Assembly: GCA_035621215.1 (NCBI GenBank)
Contig: CP141729.1
Location: 2,564,944-2,628,943 of the forward strand
Direction of reading: 5' to 3'
Length of the DNA stretch: 64,000 nucleotides
Origin: Oscillospiraceae bacterium MB08-C2-2
GTDB lineage: Bacteria > Bacillota > Clostridia > Oscillospirales > Ruminococcaceae
How positions within the stretch are numbered: position 1 is the first letter of the stretch; the number at the start of each line of letters is the position of its first letter. Shown here piece after piece: positions 61,904-64,000 of the stretch. The notes beneath the pieces were generated by a model. The model did not search any database, was not told the DNA's origin, and saw only the letters and a program-made list of their open reading frames with translations. The translations under genes and the position numbers were made by a program.

Positions 61904-62419
61904 TTAATCCATTTCGCCGATCTTATTGCCGTTTTCATACATATCGTCAGCGTTTATCACCTGATTGGCACCGCCGTCCGGCACATTATCAAAGCCCGGT
62001 AGACCACCGCCACCCTGTGGCTTGTTTTCAGCAGCTGGTTTCTTTTCCGTATCCTCCGGCTTGTATTCCGGCGGTTTGGATGGATTCGTGGTATCCGCAT
62101 CCTTTGGCAGCTCAGGCTTTGCGGGAGCTTCCGGTTTTACCGGATCGGGCTGGAGCTTCTGCTCCGGCAGATCGGTTTGGGGCGGCAGCGCTTCTGTACT
62201 TTTTGGTTCCGATGAAGGCTGTGGGGAAACCACTACTTCTTTTTTCTCTGTGCTATTCTGTATATCAGGAGCCGCATCCGAAGAGCTGACCGGCTCCTGT
62301 GAAGAAGCATCCGGTCTTGTGGGTTCCTTAGCAAACCGCATCCCGATGGCAACCACCAGCGCTATGCAGATAACAGCAGCACCCGCAATGGCGAGCCTCC
62401 TTTTGGTTTTATCACTCAT
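61904..62419 (-). CDS. Single-pass membrane protein with Pro-rich tail
   Basis: A 171-residue protein with an N-terminal TM segment (RLAIAGAAVICIALVVAIGMRF, about 8-29), then a low-complexity Pro/Glu/Lys/Ser-rich extracytoplasmic region and a short C-terminal motif (GGLPGFDNVPDGGANQVINA). It may span the wall as part of the transfer apparatus (DUF6550-like). Good AGGAGG site before the ATG. Confidence 0.75.
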   Translation of the reverse strand: MSDKTKRRLAIAGAAVICIALVVAIGMRFAKEPTRPDASSQEPVSSSDAAPDIQNSTEKKEVVVSPQPSSEPKSTEALPPQTDLPEQKLQPDPVKPEAPAKPELPKDADTTNPSKPPEYKPEDTEKKPAAENKPQGGGGLPGFDNVPDGGANQVINADDMYENGNKIGEMD

Positions 62420-62515
62420 ATAAATAACCTCCTTTGAGAAGTGTAAAATGTTACCTCTTTGTATTTCTCACCATACTACATATTTTTTCGGAAGTCCAGA
62501 CAATTTCCCGAACAG

Positions 62516-63061
62516 TTAAAAGACCTCGGTGTATCCCGCCTGAACCTTGAGGCGTATCTTCATGGGAGCCAGCTCCTTGCCGCCGAAATACACCGGAACC
62601 TCCAAGAGAATCACCGCATCTGCTTCAAAGCGCTGTGCGTTTTTAGGGGAGGACGGAGCCAGCGGCGCATTTCGGATAGTGACATCCAAGTCGGAAAGTT
62701 TGTACTCCAAAGCATCCCCGGTATACTTCACATGGCTACCTCCTACAGCTTCCATACCGAGGACATCGTCCATGTAACCGTAAATATCGCCGGTGTTCAC
62801 GCTGTAGGAAAAGGAGGAGCCATCCGGTTGGTAGCCGCCGCTATAGCCCTCCCGGACACCGTGATACACATCGGCATAGTTGTCGTTAACTGTCACGATA
62901 ATGGCATCCTCTAAGGCTTCCTTTACACCGGTGGCGATAATATTCAGCCGAAAAAACTCCATCACGCCGCACAGAATAATGACAAGCGCCAGCGTAATGG
63001 CTACCACTAAGGGGAAGCCGTTCCCGGTCTTATCCTTAAGAACCTTTTCTAATTTCATCAT
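62516..63061 (-). CDS. TadE/TadF-like pseudopilin
   Basis: A 181-residue protein with a short basic leader (MMKLEKVLKDKTG), then a TM helix (NGFPLVVAITLALVIILCGVMEFFRLN) as in class III pseudopilins, and an extracytoplasmic domain. The ATG at 63061 overlaps the preceding stop by 4 bp (ATGA) with GAGGTG upstream. Part of a Tad-like cluster with the next two genes. Confidence 0.78.
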   Translation of the reverse strand: MMKLEKVLKDKTGNGFPLVVAITLALVIILCGVMEFFRLNIIATGVKEALEDAIIVTVNDNYADVYHGVREGYSGGYQPDGSSFSYSVNTGDIYGYMDDVLGMEAVGGSHVKYTGDALEYKLSDLDVTIRNAPLAPSSPKNAQRFEADAVILLEVPVYFGGKELAPMKIRLKVQAGYTEVF

Positions 63062-63453
63062 TTGTGGTACACCTCGCTTTTCCCAGAGGCCTCCGATCGC
63101 AGGGTGATCGGGAACGAACCAAAGCCGCCGAACAGCCCAATGTTTCTTTCTAAGGTCAGAGTCACGGTGATTTCCTGATTCAGCTGGATAGTGCCGGTCT
63201 TTGACCATGAAATCCGGGGACTCAGCCCGGTCTGCTCGGTAAGAACTGCCGCACGGCGGCTGGTTTCACTGCCTACCCTGCCGGAGATTTCCGCTTCCCG
63301 GCACAGCTCGGTGGCATAGGTGTCCAGCTGATGTTTGGCAATAAACACCGGCAGCACCTGTACCGCCAGCGCAATGACCAGCATAGCGCAAAGGACGAGG
63401 ACACACACATCAATATATCCCTCGCCACGCTTGGATTTTAAGAGCTTCAGCAT
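63058..63453 (-). CDS. TadE-like protein (DUF4320-type)
   Basis: A 131-residue protein: MLKLLKSKRGEGYIDVCVLVLC, followed by the rest of a TM helix, then a small extracytoplasmic domain (LCREAEISGRVGSETSRRAAVLTE). The basic GEGYID leader is pilin-like. It starts 7 bp inside the previous gene and overlaps the next by 4 bp, with GGGGTG as ribosome-binding site. Confidence 0.78.
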   Translation of the reverse strand: MLKLLKSKRGEGYIDVCVLVLCAMLVIALAVQVLPVFIAKHQLDTYATELCREAEISGRVGSETSRRAAVLTEQTGLSPRISWSKTGTIQLNQEITVTLTLERNIGLFGGFGSFPITLRSEASGKSEVYHK

Positions 63454-63737
63454 AGCTTCACCCCCTGTTCGGGCGGGGCGGAGTCCTGCTCCATCTGTGG
63501 AAAATCGCTTAATATATGCCACACATTGTTGCTGTAATCAGAGCTGATGACCTCCTGATTCAAAAGCTCATCAGCGGTTACGAGCCTTGCGCACTCCGAA
63601 ACACCGGGATGCCCGGTCACGCTCTTTCCCGACAGCAGTTCCTTTGCTGCTTCCGGCGTTAAAAAGACAAACCCGCCCGGTGTCATCAGATCAAAGGACG
63701 CCTGCGGATATTTGATCAGCATTTGTTGAACAATCAC
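63447..63737 (-). CDS. Hypothetical small protein of the Tad-like cluster
   Basis: A 96-residue soluble protein (MIVQQMLIKYPQASFDLMTP, LTPEAAKELLSGKSVTGHPG). GTG start at 63737 with GGGGGTG upstream. It occurs between a TadC-like and a TadE-like gene, overlapping the latter by 7 bp. Function not recognised. Confidence 0.65.
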   Translation of the reverse strand: MIVQQMLIKYPQASFDLMTPGGFVFLTPEAAKELLSGKSVTGHPGVSECARLVTADELLNQEVISSDYSNNVWHILSDFPQMEQDSAPPEQGVKLC

Positions 63738-63749
63738 ACTTTCACCCCC

Positions 63750-64000
63750 TTAAAACATCCCGCCGAGGGACTTGATGATCTCATAGGCAATGATGGCCAG
63801 ATAGGTAAAGAGGAAGCACATCAGCATGAGAAAAGAAAACACACGGATTTCCGGTGGTATTTTCTGCGCCTCACCCTTGAGCCTCTGCAGCTCCAGCTGC
63901 TTGAAATCGTGCGCCAGCATCTGAAAATACACCGTGCTGTCATCCCCACGCAGAACACCGATGAGGCCTCTCACCACATCCGATAGCATGGGCGAATTGA
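63750..64000 (-). CDS. TadC/type II secretion F-like membrane protein (C-terminal part)
   Basis: The frame is open to the window edge, so the gene probably starts outside; a start at 63989 would give only 79 residues. The visible end (DVVRGLIGVLRGDDSTVYFQML, FKQLELQRLKGEAQ, RVFSFLMLMCFLFTYLAIIAYEI) has one C-terminal TM helix and resembles the end of TadC/GspF platform proteins. With the two TadE-like genes it suggests a Tad-type pilus module in the ICE. Confidence 0.6.
   Translation of the reverse strand, partial: NSPMLSDVVRGLIGVLRGDDSTVYFQMLAHDFKQLELQRLKGEAQKIPPEIRVFSFLMLMCFLFTYLAIIAYEIIKSLGGMF

Overview
The window reads as part of a low-to-mid GC Firmicutes chromosome, most likely an anaerobic Clostridia (Oscillospiraceae/Lachnospiraceae-like gut or sludge bacterium). 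The reasons are strong AGGAGG ribosome-binding sites, frequent GTG/TTG starts, the families present, and a conjugative element of the MobP/VirB4/PrgI type common in that class. No rRNA, tRNA or CRISPR array was seen.

Layout. (1) About 1-10.5 kb is chromosomal metabolism: the 5' end of a LivH-like permease and its substrate-binding lipoprotein, a PucR-type regulator, a D-2-hydroxyacid dehydrogenase, glutamine-dependent NAD synthetase, and a leftward operon (D-hydroxyacid dehydrogenase, aminotransferase, AEC transporter, Asp/Glu racemase-like). A 14-base word in a perfect 26-bp inverted repeat beside the PucR gene recurs 65 bp upstream of that operon, which suggests a small regulon. (2) About 10.6-23.2 kb is an AT-rich defence island: a broken RhuM gene; a cassette bracketed by a 26-nt near-identical direct repeat and holding ParA, an XRE regulator, a BsuBI/PstI-type restriction-modification pair and a catalytic-domain-less serine recombinase; then a complete QatABCD anti-phage operon followed, 32 bp after qatD, by an ABC-type ATPase whose C-terminus carries an Rx4H (HEPN-like) motif. 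(3) From about 23.2 kb to beyond the window end is a large integrative and conjugative element (ICE) transcribed mostly leftward. It has an excisionase-like HTH protein, a triplet of serine recombinase-family genes, a catalytic-domain-only recombinase with the nucleophilic serine replaced, a PemK/MazF toxin, a structured intergenic region and a sigma-like factor, then the transfer genes: VirD4 coupling protein, TOPRIM protein, MobP-type relaxase with a long Sel1-repeat tail, RHH protein and putative oriT, M23 hydrolase, amidoligase and gamma-glutamylcyclotransferase-like pair, VirB4, PrgI/VirB3, VirB6, VirB2-like pilin, a large secreted protein, and Tad-like pseudopilin genes.

The ICE carries several cargo modules: a two-component system with a FtsX-type ABC exporter (antimicrobial-peptide type) whose ABC gene is preceded by a terminator hairpin that contains its own Shine-Dalgarno; a YdeI-like gene; a dGTPase; a MarR-controlled FMN-binding/flavodoxin operon with an exact TTGACA-17-TATAAT promoter overlapped by a perfect operator; and an arsR-acr3-arsD-arsA-arsC arsenic operon. 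Three of these point rightward against the transfer genes, which supports later insertion.

Together the island and ICE combine several layers that may act against phage (restriction, Qat, ATPase-HEPN, possibly dGTPase, PemK-like toxin) with resistance and redox cargo and a transfer apparatus. Function assignments come from motif recognition by eye; no database search was possible.
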